A stretch of 64,000 nt of DNA, taken from positions 3,410,001 to 3,474,000 of the forward strand of contig JAQJZZ010000010.1 in assembly GCA_030077755.1 (NCBI GenBank), written 5' to 3'. Under the pieces are notes generated by a model. It was not told where the DNA came from. It saw only the letters and a program-made list of their open reading frames with translations, and made no database searches. This document shows, one piece after another, positions 12,002 through 23,145 of this stretch. This DNA is from Filosporella fistucella. Taxonomy: Eukaryota; Ascomycota; Leotiomycetes; Helotiales. Position 1 is the stretch's first letter. Each line of letters opens with the position of its first letter. Made by a program: the position numbers and the translations under genes.

Positions 12002-13582
12002 CAAAGCGCGTACTGTAATATAGAGATATGCAATGGATTCTTGACAAGTTACGCTGATGAAAAAGAAAATCTGCATATCGAACCGGGAATGGCATCACTA
12101 AATACCCCGCCATACCCCACTATTGGCACAAAGTAGCCCCTGGAAATTAGCGAGTGACTCAGGGAATGCACGCTGTAATTGGTCTGCCGAGTAACATCGT
12201 CAGCATTGGCGAGGGGCTGTGAGATACCCATCTTTCTATGGCTTGTTGCGGAGGATCACTTGCTTGGAGAAGCTGATCATACAAAAAATAATCAAATAAC
12301 CATCAGCTCAGCATTCTAGTGCTGATAGTCTACACGTACAAATTAGCTTATGAGTAACGTAGTGTTGGATTATTATTACCAAAAACACTTGCCTATAGCT
12401 GATATCCAAATTAAGTCTGGGAATTATTCTGCTCTGCTTCAGAAATTTGAGAGAATTGCACGAGCTGCAAAGGAGTCCTTGCCCTCATCACGTTGGACAG
12501 TCCATATTTCGATTCGGAGGAGGCTATCAAATTTCGAAAATTTTCAAATGGATATGGGTAAATCCTCTCTCTATGCTGACGACTTTGTATTTGCTATTTA
12601 CATTTCCTCCTTTGGATAATGCTTACCAAGTTCCTACGTGAAGATCGCAAGTGAGTAGCGGCTCACAAATATTTGTGTGGCGGCGACCTTAAGTAAATAA
12701 TAACGAGGCTACTCTAGAAGACAGCCCTGTAGCCATACATTTGTTAGATTGAATGTATTTTGTGCTTACAAAAACGCAATATCGCTGAAGATTCAGTTAC
12801 GAAAGATGAATTAGAAATTCACCCCTGAAGCTCACCTATACTATGCCTTTCTCCTGATGCTTTCCTCCTAATCGAGTCATTTCTTTGGGTTCTTTGACCC
12901 TTGGAACTGCCGGATACCCATATGGTGGTACATGAATCACATAGTTCTCGCGTTTGAATGAGTTGTGAGAGCATACAAATGAAATGGACAGAAGCAGAGG
13001 GGTGCTTCTTCGACATCCTTCAGCAAACACTTAAACACTTCTAATTTTCATCTCATCCACACTTCAAACATTTCCGCAAGCGGACTGCATGAGTCGTTCT
13101 TGATCAATACCTTCTCAAAGTCTCGATATCAGTCATCTTGGTGCCTTGACTTTATGACTTTAGTAATGAAAACGAGTTAGGCTTTCATTTCTAGGGGCCT
13201 GAGAGTGAGCAAATTCCGAAACCTTCTCGTAGCTTTTTCGTTTTGAATAGCACACCCATTTTGACGAGGGTGTTTCAATAGCTTTTAGGCTTCAACTCCA
13301 GTGGTATGCTCGACACCAAATCTTACAGCAAAACCACCACATTAACCATTTCAAGCCTTCATCGCCTCACGCAACTCTGCTCGACGCAAGATACCCCCAC
13401 TAGAACAACAAGAAAACAACTTCCAAGTATTTTAATAGAGACGTACAACCCACAGCAGCAATAACATAAAAGAAAGCACGTCCAGTCGTATCACCTCAAG
13501 CAAAAATCAAATCGATTCCACACCACAGAAAAGCTTTCACTGCGCATTCTCAGCCGAACTCGATAGCCAATTTGGAGTAAAT
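12002..13582. other. Intergenic region, no gene seen
   Basis: 1.6 kb between two divergently transcribed genes (the MFS transporter and the gene at 13583). Frames are short and show no conservation. A TGACTCA heptamer occurs near 12145, but one copy per about 8 kb is expected by chance. Confidence 0.4.
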
Positions 13583-14650
13583 ATGAGTAAGAAGAAGCAC
13601 AGAAAACTTAAAATCAATCCTCCAAGAGCCAAAGCTAGTCAAGACGAAGATAAAACGGAAAAAACTCAAGTACTGGACACAGATCACGGCATCTCATCCG
13701 AATCTTTAGGTGATGCTCTCAACACAGTAAAAGATCATGGAGAGCATAACCACAACCTCAATAGGAAGGGGTATACTGCACATGCATTACAAAGAAGAGA
13801 AAGAACCGTGAGTAGATCAAACAGATCTTTTTCATTTAGGGCGCTGATAACCCAGTTCGGAATCACCTCACCTCATACCGAATCTGCTTTACCAGACACT
13901 GGAACCCAGTCAAACACAGAGGTTCTTCCCCCCAAAAATTATCAAACTCATTCCGCCCCTATCGAGGATCCGTTCCTCACGCCAATAGCTCGCTTCTACT
14001 CCTTCGTCATGCAAAAACAGATATTCTGCTGCCCAGTGCAACGTCCGTACAAATACGGTTCCTCCCTGGACTGGCAAACCTCCAGAATGGATGATATAGA
14101 CCGCTTCATCGGCGACATAGCAGGCTACGACTTTCCGCCCCACGACGCTCTCCGAGTCGATAGCGATATTTTCTACACTCTTACATGTCGAGATTACATC
14201 CTCGAAGTATCTCGCCCTTTTCATAATGGAAGACAAGCTCGGTACTTTGTGGAGAGTATGGATCACCACGGATATTGGGTCGAAGTACATGCCATGGATG
14301 CGTTCGGGGGTGTCAACCCAGTGTATTTCAAGAAGTATGAGATTTGGAGAGAAGTGTGGTGTCCGAGACATCAGTCGGTGAGGCGTGATGTGGATATGGT
14401 GGTGAAGAGGGTGACGTGGATAGCGAACCCGGGGTTTGTAGAAGGGCAGAGTGGTGAAAGACCTGTGAGAAGTGTGAGTAAACAGGGGAGGGAGACAGGT
14501 CAGTGGTTGATAAGTGGATTGAATGTAGGCTGGGGAGATGTTCGGTGCTGCGAGAATTGGGAAAAGGGGGAGGGCGTTGAGGGCAGGCCAATTGTCCCTC
14601 CGTACGACGGGTCAAATCTGTCGTACAAGAACCATCAACTGGAAGTGTAA
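13583..14650 (+). CDS. Protein of unknown function, Lys-rich N-terminus
   Basis: A single-exon frame of 355 residues from an ATG with a purine at -3 (AATATGAG). It starts with a very basic stretch (MSKKKHRKLK) that could be a nuclear or nucleolar signal, followed by a charged, low-complexity region to about residue 125. The second half looks globular, with many aromatic residues, a YFVESMDHHGYWVEVHAMDAFGG segment split by charged turns, and CPRHQ. I recognise no domain. The length without stops and the globular composition argue for a real gene. The GC-rich, G-biased 3' end (14430-14590) has unusual composition compared with the 5' half. Confidence 0.6.
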   Translation: MSKKKHRKLKINPPRAKASQDEDKTEKTQVLDTDHGISSESLGDALNTVKDHGEHNHNLNRKGYTAHALQRRERTVSRSNRSFSFRALITQFGITSPHTESALPDTGTQSNTEVLPPKNYQTHSAPIEDPFLTPIARFYSFVMQKQIFCCPVQRPYKYGSSLDWQTSRMDDIDRFIGDIAGYDFPPHDALRVDSDIFYTLTCRDYILEVSRPFHNGRQARYFVESMDHHGYWVEVHAMDAFGGVNPVYFKKYEIWREVWCPRHQSVRRDVDMVVKRVTWIANPGFVEGQSGERPVRSVSKQGRETGQWLISGLNVGWGDVRCCENWEKGEGVEGRPIVPPYDGSNLSYKNHQLEV

Positions 14651-15562
14651 TCTTGGGGAAGTTTTTGAATGCGAGATTTTTCCTGGTTGGCGTGGAAGAA
14701 TAGGTATTGCCTCGCAGATTTTTGAAAGCCTTGTAACATTTCAGGAGGAAAATTGAGAAGTACAATCATGTACATTTGAAGGTGAAGTGGACGTGATCAC
14801 GACGAATATAACAGCACACCACAAGAATCTACCATTTGCCCACAATCATTCAGAGGTTCATGTTCGACCGATCGATCTTTGACATACATTTCTTTCTTTC
14901 TGATTGGGAAGGGTGACGCGAATCTAACTCCAACGACTACTAGGAATCGGCGTCTAGAATCAATAACGGATTAAGAGAGCTACGATATTAATAGCCAAAA
15001 ACCATAGGCGTCTTGTTCAGGTGTCAACATGGGCGGCGTTCCCAAAATATCAAATACATGTATTGCTTCCAGGGGAAATGCAATACTCGACAACTTGAGG
15101 GACGAGCAGATTCAAATGAACTATTCCAGCAACACGCTTGGTATCAGATATGATTTTGCTGAATAATGGATGTTTACGTCTCGGCAGACTACTCCCCTCA
15201 ACACTCATTGGGGATCCAGAAAAAAAGGGAAGTGAAAGAAGGAGATAAGCACCAGATATGCGGAAAACAGCGTGAACGTGAATGGTGGAAGTTTAACGAT
15301 ATGGTATCTAACTTTACTAAGGAAAGGACTAGGAGTGTAGCGTTAACATGATCCAGTACTCCAGTATCAATACAAAAGAAATAGCCTGCAAATTGGCTCT
15401 TCCAGCGTCTATCCGAACCAAGGACAGAAAAGCCAACAGTCCTCACCCGAGCCATCTCCTCCTGTAGAAGGTGAAGCTCGATTCGAAACCTATAATTCTA
15501 GGAAGCATGAACCATGTAGTAAACCCTCCTGTTTCTAATAATCGCGGTTCCAGGTTTTCCGA
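14651..15562. other. Intergenic region, no gene seen
   Basis: 0.9 kb between convergent genes of unknown function. No long frame, RNA gene or repeat was recognised. Confidence 0.4.
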
Positions 15563-16510
15563 TTATCTGTAGAGACTATGACGCACTGGGGTCGGCGTAA
15601 TTTGAGAAGAACTCTTTGGGAGATACGTCGGCTGCAGATTGTGCAACATGAGGTATATACTCTCAATTAACGCAGCCTGAATCGTCTCCTCCTCTGACAT
15701 GTCATCACTGCTTCGCCCTAGCTGTTTTCCAACATGAAGACTCCGGCGAAGATTTGGTTGTAGCTTTTTCTCAAGCAGAGGTATTCTCTGCTCAGTATCG
15801 ACTAACGGGACCACCTTCTTCTCGACTGGCGACTCCTGGACAGAGAATAATTCATCGAAATCACTTGGATCTATAGATGCCGACAGCGGGCTTGACACTG
15901 ATGGTCTGAATGGAGACCATGATGCTCGCGCTTTGAGAGACTTGAATGCAGACTTTCGATTCTGAGACAATTCTGGACTCTCTTCTAGAGCTTCAAAATG
16001 TTGACTTTGACTCAATTGCACCTCGGAGGAAGCTCGAGCCCAGCGTCCGATCGGCAGCGATGGATATCGAATCTTCCGTAATGGAAGCTTACTTTCTGAA
16101 GCTTTTGGGAGGTTTGCAGTATCATCATTTAATTCCTTCTCCGGGAACATTTTGGTGTCGACTTGAAAATAGTTGTCGCTGACAGGGCTTCCATTTCCCA
16201 TTTCGTGGATCTCATTGACCGGGGGAAGAGGGTCGGATGTAGTGTATTTAGGAGGAAGAAAATCCTTCGGACTTTCCTTACTATCCTCCTTACTATCCTC
16301 CGACCAATGCTGAACCGGAATGCTCTCTTGAACACAGCCACTGATAGGAATCGCGTAGAAGAAAGGATACCCAGGTAGAGAAGTGACCGACATGTCTCTC
16401 GAGTCTGTGTCGAAATTTGTTGATTCCGTGGCTGCCAGCGCCGGGTGGTTGTGGAGTGGTGGACACTGGACAAGGCCCCTTTTCTCGTTTGTAAGGAAAT
16501 CTGCAATCAT
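15563..16510 (-). CDS. Protein of unknown function, possible ubiquitin-interacting motif
   Basis: A single open frame of 315 residues from an ATG at 16508-16510. The protein is Ser/Pro/Glu-rich and mostly low complexity, with short repeats such as SEDSKEDSKESPKDF. Near the C-terminus the segment SEEETIQAALIES fits the ubiquitin-interacting-motif pattern (acidic run, hydrophobic, x-x-Ala, x-x-x-Ser); this is a single short match and only suggestive. No other domain was recognised. A linker or adaptor protein is one possibility. An upstream 5' exon cannot be excluded. Confidence 0.5.
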   Translation of the reverse strand: MIADFLTNEKRGLVQCPPLHNHPALAATESTNFDTDSRDMSVTSLPGYPFFYAIPISGCVQESIPVQHWSEDSKEDSKESPKDFLPPKYTTSDPLPPVNEIHEMGNGSPVSDNYFQVDTKMFPEKELNDDTANLPKASESKLPLRKIRYPSLPIGRWARASSEVQLSQSQHFEALEESPELSQNRKSAFKSLKARASWSPFRPSVSSPLSASIDPSDFDELFSVQESPVEKKVVPLVDTEQRIPLLEKKLQPNLRRSLHVGKQLGRSSDDMSEEETIQAALIESIYLMLHNLQPTYLPKSSSQITPTPVRHSLYR

Positions 16511-18253
16511 TTTCGATAAGTTTCAGAGGCTTCTGATGGACTGTGGGAAATTTTGGCGTTTTGAAATGCTGCAAGTGGATGGTTCTGAAGTCACCGAAAA
16601 CTGAGAATCCTCCGATCGATACCCGAACATGATGGAGACATAGGAAATTATAAACAAATGTAATACATGACGGCCAGAGTATCCACTCTAGAATCCTGAG
16701 TAACATGAAAAGTGTGAGGAAATTACTATTGAAAGGATCTTATGCCACCAGAGAATGCGAGGAGGAATGCCGATCATTGATAGCGAATGTCACTAACGCG
16801 ATGATTTGCAGGAAGAATAGTACGCGCGATGCAATGCTAGGAACAAGAATGGAGTATCTATAAACATTGCTCTTGGTTTCAAACATCAATCTTCTCGGAT
16901 TAACGTGATCGGAAAGCCAATATATAACAATGCCAGCATATGACCCTGAAGACGTTTGAGCCAGCTCAGTCAGGGCCATCATTTACAAATCAACACTTGT
17001 GTTGCAAACGATGCATGCACCTGGAACTTACGAAGATATCCTCAATCAAGTTTGCATTATAAAGTCAAAGCAACCACTTGGACCAAGCTCAATCCCATAT
17101 CGTGATAAGTTTGTGTTGAAGGAAGCAGACTGGAGTTGAAGTGGGTCCAGCAGAAGTCCCCGAATCCCCTTCACGTGATGACGGCCGTTCAACATTTCTA
17201 CCGACCATTCGGAACATAAACTTTCTCGAACATCCGTCTCCACATTCTTTCATTCAAGCTCAAAGTCCGGCAGCAAACCCATCACGAAAACCCTCCTGGC
17301 TTATGCAAGCTGCGAACTCTTCCGAGCCGCCGTCACAAGGACATATCATGTATCCTGATAACAGCCCGAGTGTCCCGGACGGTAGAATTCTGTCAAAACA
17401 TTGAACACTCGGACTAGAATATGACATTGCGAAGTCTGAACGATTACTCTTCGATCGGATGAACCTCACATTAGAGTTTGAGAGGCATTATCTTCGAGAT
17501 TGAGGTCATAATTCCCTCTTGTATGCTTCATCAAGGATTCAAGCGTGCAAGAAACCCCATAAATAACCCATGCTGCATAGAAGACGAGCTACCTCGAGAG
17601 CCGAAAACTCAATTTGGACTATACTTGGAGGCTCAGCTCCGGAGAGATGGATAATCTATGAAATCCGCTCTCCACTTCAAGATGGCTACTTGCCACTCGA
17701 TGTAAGTGTACAGGGGGAAAGATCGTCCGATTTGAAGGCCTCGCAGGCTCAGCATGTGCCAGCTTGTGAACGAGACTTCACAAGAAGGCCTATGTTCCGT
17801 CCTCATTTTCACCTCGGACAGTAGAGACGTATGAACGGTATTGGCGACGCGCGGAGCACACGTTGGCTTGTTGCAAGTCTTGCTCAAGTCATGCGTGCTC
17901 ATGCCATGCATTCTCGAGTACCTGCATGTTGGAATGAGTCTTTCTTGCTACCTGGTCTCAATTCCACCTCCGCCGGCCGGTCGAACACAAGGCTACAGGC
18001 CGACGGTCATAAGAAAACCCGATAACGCCTGAAGCAAGGCTGTTCAGCCTTTCTAACAATGACACATCTGTAGGGCGTTTCCAGGAGGTCGGACAATTCC
18101 ATTCTCCGATAAACTTTCATAACTCCCGGCACTAAAACATCCTGGCACCTCGACATCATTCGCCAAGACTTGTTTTCTCCTTTCTTTGGGTCAAGTCAGC
18201 CTCATATACGCCAAGTGTAGCCTCGTTCAGTTCGTTTCTGTATCGTTTTCAAG
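16511..18253. other. Intergenic region, short unsupported frames only
   Basis: 1.7 kb. One 80-residue minus-strand frame (16740-16982) has a hydrophobic stretch that could be a relic exon, and other short frames occur at 17141-17404 and 17570-17824. None shows a family signature or joins to a neighbour, so none is called. Confidence 0.35.
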
Positions 18254-19267
18254 ATGTCTTTCAATTTCAGTTCCGATTTTTTGAATACAATGCCTGCATT
18301 TGAGGCACCTAATATCGAAAAGCCAAAGATATGGGAAAACAAATCCAGTCTTACAAAGCATCGCGACACGTACTCTTTCATTGATCCATATCGTTTCAAA
18401 GGTCAATTGAAGGGAAAGATAGTGTTGATTACTCAGGCTCATAGAGGAGTTGGACGATCTACAGCTTTAGCATTTGCTCAAGCTGGGGCATCTGTATGCT
18501 GTGTTGGTCCAACATCAGAATCTCTTGAACCCTTGCTCCGAGAGATTAAGCAGAAATTCAACTCGCCAACCATGGCTCTTACTGCCGATCTAATGGCTCC
18601 TGATGCAGCTAGCGAGATTGTTGCATTGGTCGAGAAATATCGAGGGCAGGTGGATATTTTGATCAACATTGTGCCTGCTTCATATGTTCGACCGTTCGCA
18701 AAGGAACCGAATATCATGCAGGATTGGTGGCCTGTGATGGAATCTAATCTTCGTGTACCACTCTCACTTATTCACGCTGTTCTTCCAGCTATGGTTGAAC
18801 GTCAAAGTGGTATCATTATCAGTACTGTCATGCCCAGTGCAGTTGTCCAGATGCCTTTTCTATCAGCTCATTCCGTGGCCGCTTCTTCACTTCTCAAACT
18901 ACACCACCATCTCGAGGTAGAATACAAATCAAAAGGCATTCTGTCATTTGCAGTCAACCCCGGTCCAAGTCCTAGCATGATACACGATCCTGCTGTACAT
19001 ACCCAACTCTATCCGGAACACATGGCCGAATACCCAGAATTGCACGGCACCTTGAATGAAATGGCTTCTACAATGACATGGTCAGCTGCTGGGTTGGCTA
19101 GTGGGACTTTCTTGATGCTTTGTGTGGAGACCAGAGCAAGGGTATTGAGTGGATTGTATGTGAACGCGGAGAGGGACTTGGAAGAGCTTATACAGAGTAT
19201 GGAGAAGGACTGGGGGAGGAAGGTTAAGAGGGATAGGCTTTATGTTTTGAAGGTCGACGAGCTTTGA
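18254..19267 (+). CDS. SDR-fold protein with degenerate catalytic site
   Basis: A single-exon 337-residue protein of the short-chain dehydrogenase/reductase fold. The Rossmann start is clear (KIVLITQAHRGVGRSTALAFAQAGASV, here split over about residues 55-82), followed by the ALTADL acidic strand and a VDILIN strand. The classical NNAG is NIVP, and the YxxxK active site is replaced: in the equivalent helix (SAHSVAASSLLKLHHHLE) His stands for Tyr and Ala for Lys. A serine is still present in IIISTVMPSA. The family C-terminus is complete (ARVLSGLYVN, DLEELIQ, RLYVLKVDEL). The intact frame and fold with lost chemistry point to a non-catalytic nucleotide-binding or scaffold role, or a recently relaxed gene. 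An ATG 42 bp downstream is an alternative start. Confidence 0.82.
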   Translation: MSFNFSSDFLNTMPAFEAPNIEKPKIWENKSSLTKHRDTYSFIDPYRFKGQLKGKIVLITQAHRGVGRSTALAFAQAGASVCCVGPTSESLEPLLREIKQKFNSPTMALTADLMAPDAASEIVALVEKYRGQVDILINIVPASYVRPFAKEPNIMQDWWPVMESNLRVPLSLIHAVLPAMVERQSGIIISTVMPSAVVQMPFLSAHSVAASSLLKLHHHLEVEYKSKGILSFAVNPGPSPSMIHDPAVHTQLYPEHMAEYPELHGTLNEMASTMTWSAAGLASGTFLMLCVETRARVLSGLYVNAERDLEELIQSMEKDWGRKVKRDRLYVLKVDEL

Positions 19268-22200
19268 TGGGGTTATGGTTGGATTGGAGTTGGAGAGGTC
19301 TATTGGGAATAGATGTGGTTTGGAGTTGGACAATACGGTTTTACTTTTCGATCTTTGGCGGACAGATTCTTATTCGGACAATGCATTTAGACGACAGTAC
19401 TAGTGACAGATTTGTTTTGTAGCTTTATTTAACAACTATTTCCCCTCATCGACACTATTCATCTCCAATCATCATACAATCCGAATACGATAAGGCCACC
19501 TCCGCCGAAACGTCTCGTACTCCAATGCTTGTTCTCGTAAATATACTTTCTAACACGTGCGTCGACTCTCATCTCACCGTCATCAACTTAGAGATACCGC
19601 TCACCCACTGCCGCAATCCGCAAACCCTGAAATCCGTTCTCCGCATCCCTCGGGTTCCAGCGCGGCTGTCGGTATTGGTAAGGTATGTATGTTCCTTGGT
19701 ATCAAAGTAAGCTTTCCGCTACCGAGCTCATCTGATAATCAAGCTGACAAACATGCCATCATTTCAAATCCATTTCTTAAATCCGTGTATCGTGGACTAA
19801 AGTATACTACGAAGGAAAACTACGTAGGTATCACTAATCATACGATCCATCGAAAAGGGGGTTCCTATTTCATTTGTTGTATTATTCTGAAGAATAATAC
19901 CTCCGGCAGACCGGTCTAATGCTCACATGCAATGTCTCATCTCTGGTCCGCAAAGTGCGATAAGTATGATCTGACCCCCATCACCCCGCACTCATCTGAC
20001 TCGCCTCATCCCACCTCCTTTACACACCTCCACCATATCCGACCCCAAAGCCAGAGATCTAGAGCTCTCACGATCACAGACCTTCATCGCACACCCGTAG
20101 ATGCGGTGCCTCGGGCTCTGAGCTCGCGGAAACGGATCAGGTGGTTAATAAGGTTGGTGATCATGTTCGTACGCAGTGCGTTACGCACTTCATTTCAAGA
20201 AGCCTGGAGGAAAGGGATCAACTGATGGTAATCACATGTATTTTTTCTGCTCCATTAATTGTAAGTATCCTTCCATCAGGGTGTGAAAAGAAGAGTGGAT
20301 TGTAGGAATAAAAGGTGGGGGCAAACACCATCTTATCATAATCGATCATACCATCATCATATTTCCATCCAATACCAAAACACCATCGTGAACTAACAAT
20401 CAGCTGAGAAGACCCTATGATATTTCTATGATTTGGGGTCGGGAATGGTATAACCATCTGATACTCACTCCTCTTAAAGTTTAAGGACTACGGTAGTTGG
20501 AAGGACTTGGTGAGGGTATTGGGCCCCGAAGCCGGCGGGTGTAAAATAAGATAGTCTGGGGAAGCGGAGAAACATTTTGCCTTTAAAGTGATGCCTATAA
20601 ACCTACACATGAGCACAGGTAGCAATATTTGCCATAGCTGGCTTTCTCCAGCATCTCCAAAGAAAAAAACCAGCAAATTAAATCGTTCTTCACCCGTGAA
20701 TCGAGATCGCGATTCAAGAAATGGTGATTCAGGCGAACACCTACAAATTACCCACGTAAGCCCAACGCATAGGCATAGGCATCTAGATCCTGCAACGAGT
20801 TCCTATTGCCAACACACACATCATATCTCCCTACCAACGAGCAAACATAAAACTCGGCTGGACAAACTATAGCAAATCATTCCCTACCAACGATAGAAAC
20901 CAGAAACCTCAGCTTGGTATCGGCGATTCCAGTCCTTTTAAAGTTCAATGATGCAGAGGCACCGTGCCTCAATCCATGAGTTTGAAATGGTGCCGGTATT
21001 ATTATTTCCAATAAAAGCATCTCAAAAGTCCCTCCCATCATTATTCAGCCCTTGGCTTTTAGCCTCTACAGCACAGTGCATCTCCAGCCAGCCTTCCACC
21101 GCTGCTGAATGCCAGCGTACCTGACAACCCCACCATCTCACGCCCCGTTCCAAGCCTCACCTTACTATTTCTTACCACAGCAAGCGGTGTGTTTCCATTG
21201 ATGTCGGCTGTAAGCCATCATTACGGTCAGGTCCGTCTGAGTCAACATTTTGGGTTTGGGTTTGGGTTTGGGTTTGCGGTGGTGTAGTAAGGTAATGATG
21301 TGCACAGCCTTAATTAAGGTGGTGAGTACTAGTACTCCGTATAACGTTACCTTTACCTTTACCTTTACCTTTACCTTGAGGGTAATTAGGTATTGAGTGA
21401 GTGAGTGGGTGATGATTTGGGATGCTGAAAAAAGGTAGAAATTATGAAATATGAAATGGAGGGGAAGAGAGAAGACTCTACAAATCAATATCCTCAATAC
21501 ACATCTCCGGCACTTCTCACATCCATCCATCCATCTATCCATCTAACATCTATCAAAAATCGTACTCGTTCCCCAAATCCCGTTTCCGTCTCCGTCCTCT
21601 CTCCCACCTACCAAATAATTATGCAAATAACCCTCTTCCCGCTCCGACCACACCCACTCACCCAAAATACTGGGCCTTCGTTAATTGGCACAGGTCGCCC
21701 AAAATACGATAAACGAAGACCCCTCCCTCTTCCACCCCTGAAAAGCGGTGTGCTGGTGGGAAGTAGGAGGTGGAGGTGTACGAAAATCTGACCGATTATG
21801 AGCAGGGATGCGAGCCTTTCGTGACTGACTGACTGACGAACTGACGAAGAAAGTGAAGTTCCGAATGCCGGTCGGGGTTCGGTGGATGATTCATCAGGCA
21901 GGCAGGCACATTTTCTGATTATTCTGTTTTGATTTTTTGTTAGTGGTGAAAATTGAGGATGGAGATTTTCTGTTAGAGAGAAGAGATTTTATTATTTAGA
22001 TATGATGACTGTTTATTGTGGGTAGATACTTTGAGTGTGAATAAGGAAAAGGAAAGTGGATTAAGACAGGGAAGATAAACAGATAGTAAAATGTCACATG
22101 CAGATAAGACTGTAATTATTTTGAACTTTCTCAATTCTTTGTTTCTACCACCAGACAATGCTCAACCTATCAGGGAGCAAAATGAAATCCTTATATCCTC

Positions 22201-22380
22201 CAATTATCCTTTCCTATCCCTTCTCATGAGTGGTGTGAACCTATGTACTTGTAACCGCCTTATAATCCCCCGTGTATATCAATGAAAAGCAATGGTATTT
22301 TTGCCCTTTGCCCCCAAAACGCCTTCGCTGAAAAACGCTCAAATCGCTATCAAAACCAATTCGATCTTAAGTCTCCAAAT
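19268..22380. other. Intergenic region with simple repeats, no gene seen
   Basis: 3.1 kb of C/T-rich, low-complexity sequence. It contains hexanucleotide runs near 21250 and 21350, CATC/CTAT runs near 21520-21545 and GACT runs near 21821-21840. Its length and composition suit a long regulatory or leader region, but no full-length gene with splice structure could be assembled. Confidence 0.4.
21249..21378. repeat. Two short hexanucleotide arrays
   Basis: About four copies of TTTGGG (near 21249-21275) and about five copies of CCTTTA (near 21348-21376), roughly 75 bp apart. Neither is the fungal telomere unit TTAGGG. Confidence 0.7.
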
Positions 22381-23145
22381 TTAATACACGCTGATGGCAG
22401 ATATTAAACCCGGTTGCGTCCTTTGTGGGAGGTAGAAACCTTCATCGAAGAAAGCTTGTTGTTCAGACGCGGGGATCGAAGGTGTGGCTTTGGAGTAGTA
22501 TGATGTGGTAGCGATTTGTTGTTTTTCAGAGAAGGTTGGGAGAGTATCGGATGGAGGTGATGGTGGCATTGATTCATCTTCTGAGGAATCAGAATCGTGG
22601 TCGAGCTCTGGTGGGTGGACGGAGTGAGATGGTGTTAAGCGTAATTGAAGACCCTCGAAATCCTCCTCTCCATCATCTTCGAATTCCTCTTCTGATTCTT
22701 GCACTGAGACGATGGCACTGTGTGATTGAACTCTTTGTAAAACTGCGGTCTCGATATCCATCTCATCATCATCAGAATCGTAATCGCTCTCTCCGGAATC
22801 TGAGGAGTCGGCATCCTCTGCTTGCCAATCCTCCTCTGGCTCTTCAATAATTGCATCAGCCCATTGGATGTGTTTTGGCTCTTCAGTCTTGTTTGCCTTC
22901 TTGACAGATTGATTGAACCAACTCTCTTGCTCCTGCTCAGCTTCTGCAAGCTCGAGCATCAAAGAATCGAGAAGATTGGCGTGGCCGACGAGGAGACGAA
23001 GGTTGTGGTCTGCACGGGCAGCCTCAGATGAGAGCTTGCCTCGTGCAGTGTGGGCGAGGTAGTAAGTTTGAGTGACGGACATTGCTTTTCTCTTCAATGG
23101 TGATACTGAGGAAGAATGAAGTGGTGATTGGGAAAGTGTCGACAT
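22381..23145 (-). CDS. Conserved acidic fungal protein of unknown function
   Basis: A 254-residue single-exon protein. I chose the ATG at 23143-23145 (MSTLSQSPLHSSS) because the upstream extension of the frame is Thr/Asn-rich leader-like sequence. The conserved block near residues 20-70 reads SPLKRKAMSVTQTYYLAHTARGKLSSEAARADHNLRLLVGHANLLDSLML (split here only by commentary: a YYLAHTARGKLS helix and an LRLLVGHANLLD helix). I believe this block recurs across ascomycetes and resembles the yeast YBL043W/YJR115W pair, but I could not check that. The remainder is strongly acidic (DDEMDIE, EEEFEDDGEEDFEG) with Ser-Asp repeats typical of casein kinase 2 targets. Function unknown. Confidence 0.7.
   Translation of the reverse strand: MSTLSQSPLHSSSVSPLKRKAMSVTQTYYLAHTARGKLSSEAARADHNLRLLVGHANLLDSLMLELAEAEQEQESWFNQSVKKANKTEEPKHIQWADAIIEEPEEDWQAEDADSSDSGESDYDSDDDEMDIETAVLQRVQSHSAIVSVQESEEEFEDDGEEDFEGLQLRLTPSHSVHPPELDHDSDSSEDESMPPSPPSDTLPTFSEKQQIATTSYYSKATPSIPASEQQAFFDEGFYLPQRTQPGLISAISVY

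Noticed and set aside
12145..12151. TGACTCA near the MFS transporter
   Set aside because: About eight chance copies are expected in 64 kb and this gene has no amino-acid biosynthetic role.
12350..12619. 89-codon plus-strand frame
   Set aside because: No conservation, no splice partner, AT-rich context.
19525..19919. Overlapping frames on the plus strand
   Set aside because: Low-complexity sequence with no family signature; some start codons are not ATG.
21249..21378. Possible internal telomere tract
   Set aside because: The units are TTTGGG and CCTTTA, not TTAGGG, and each run is only four to five copies.
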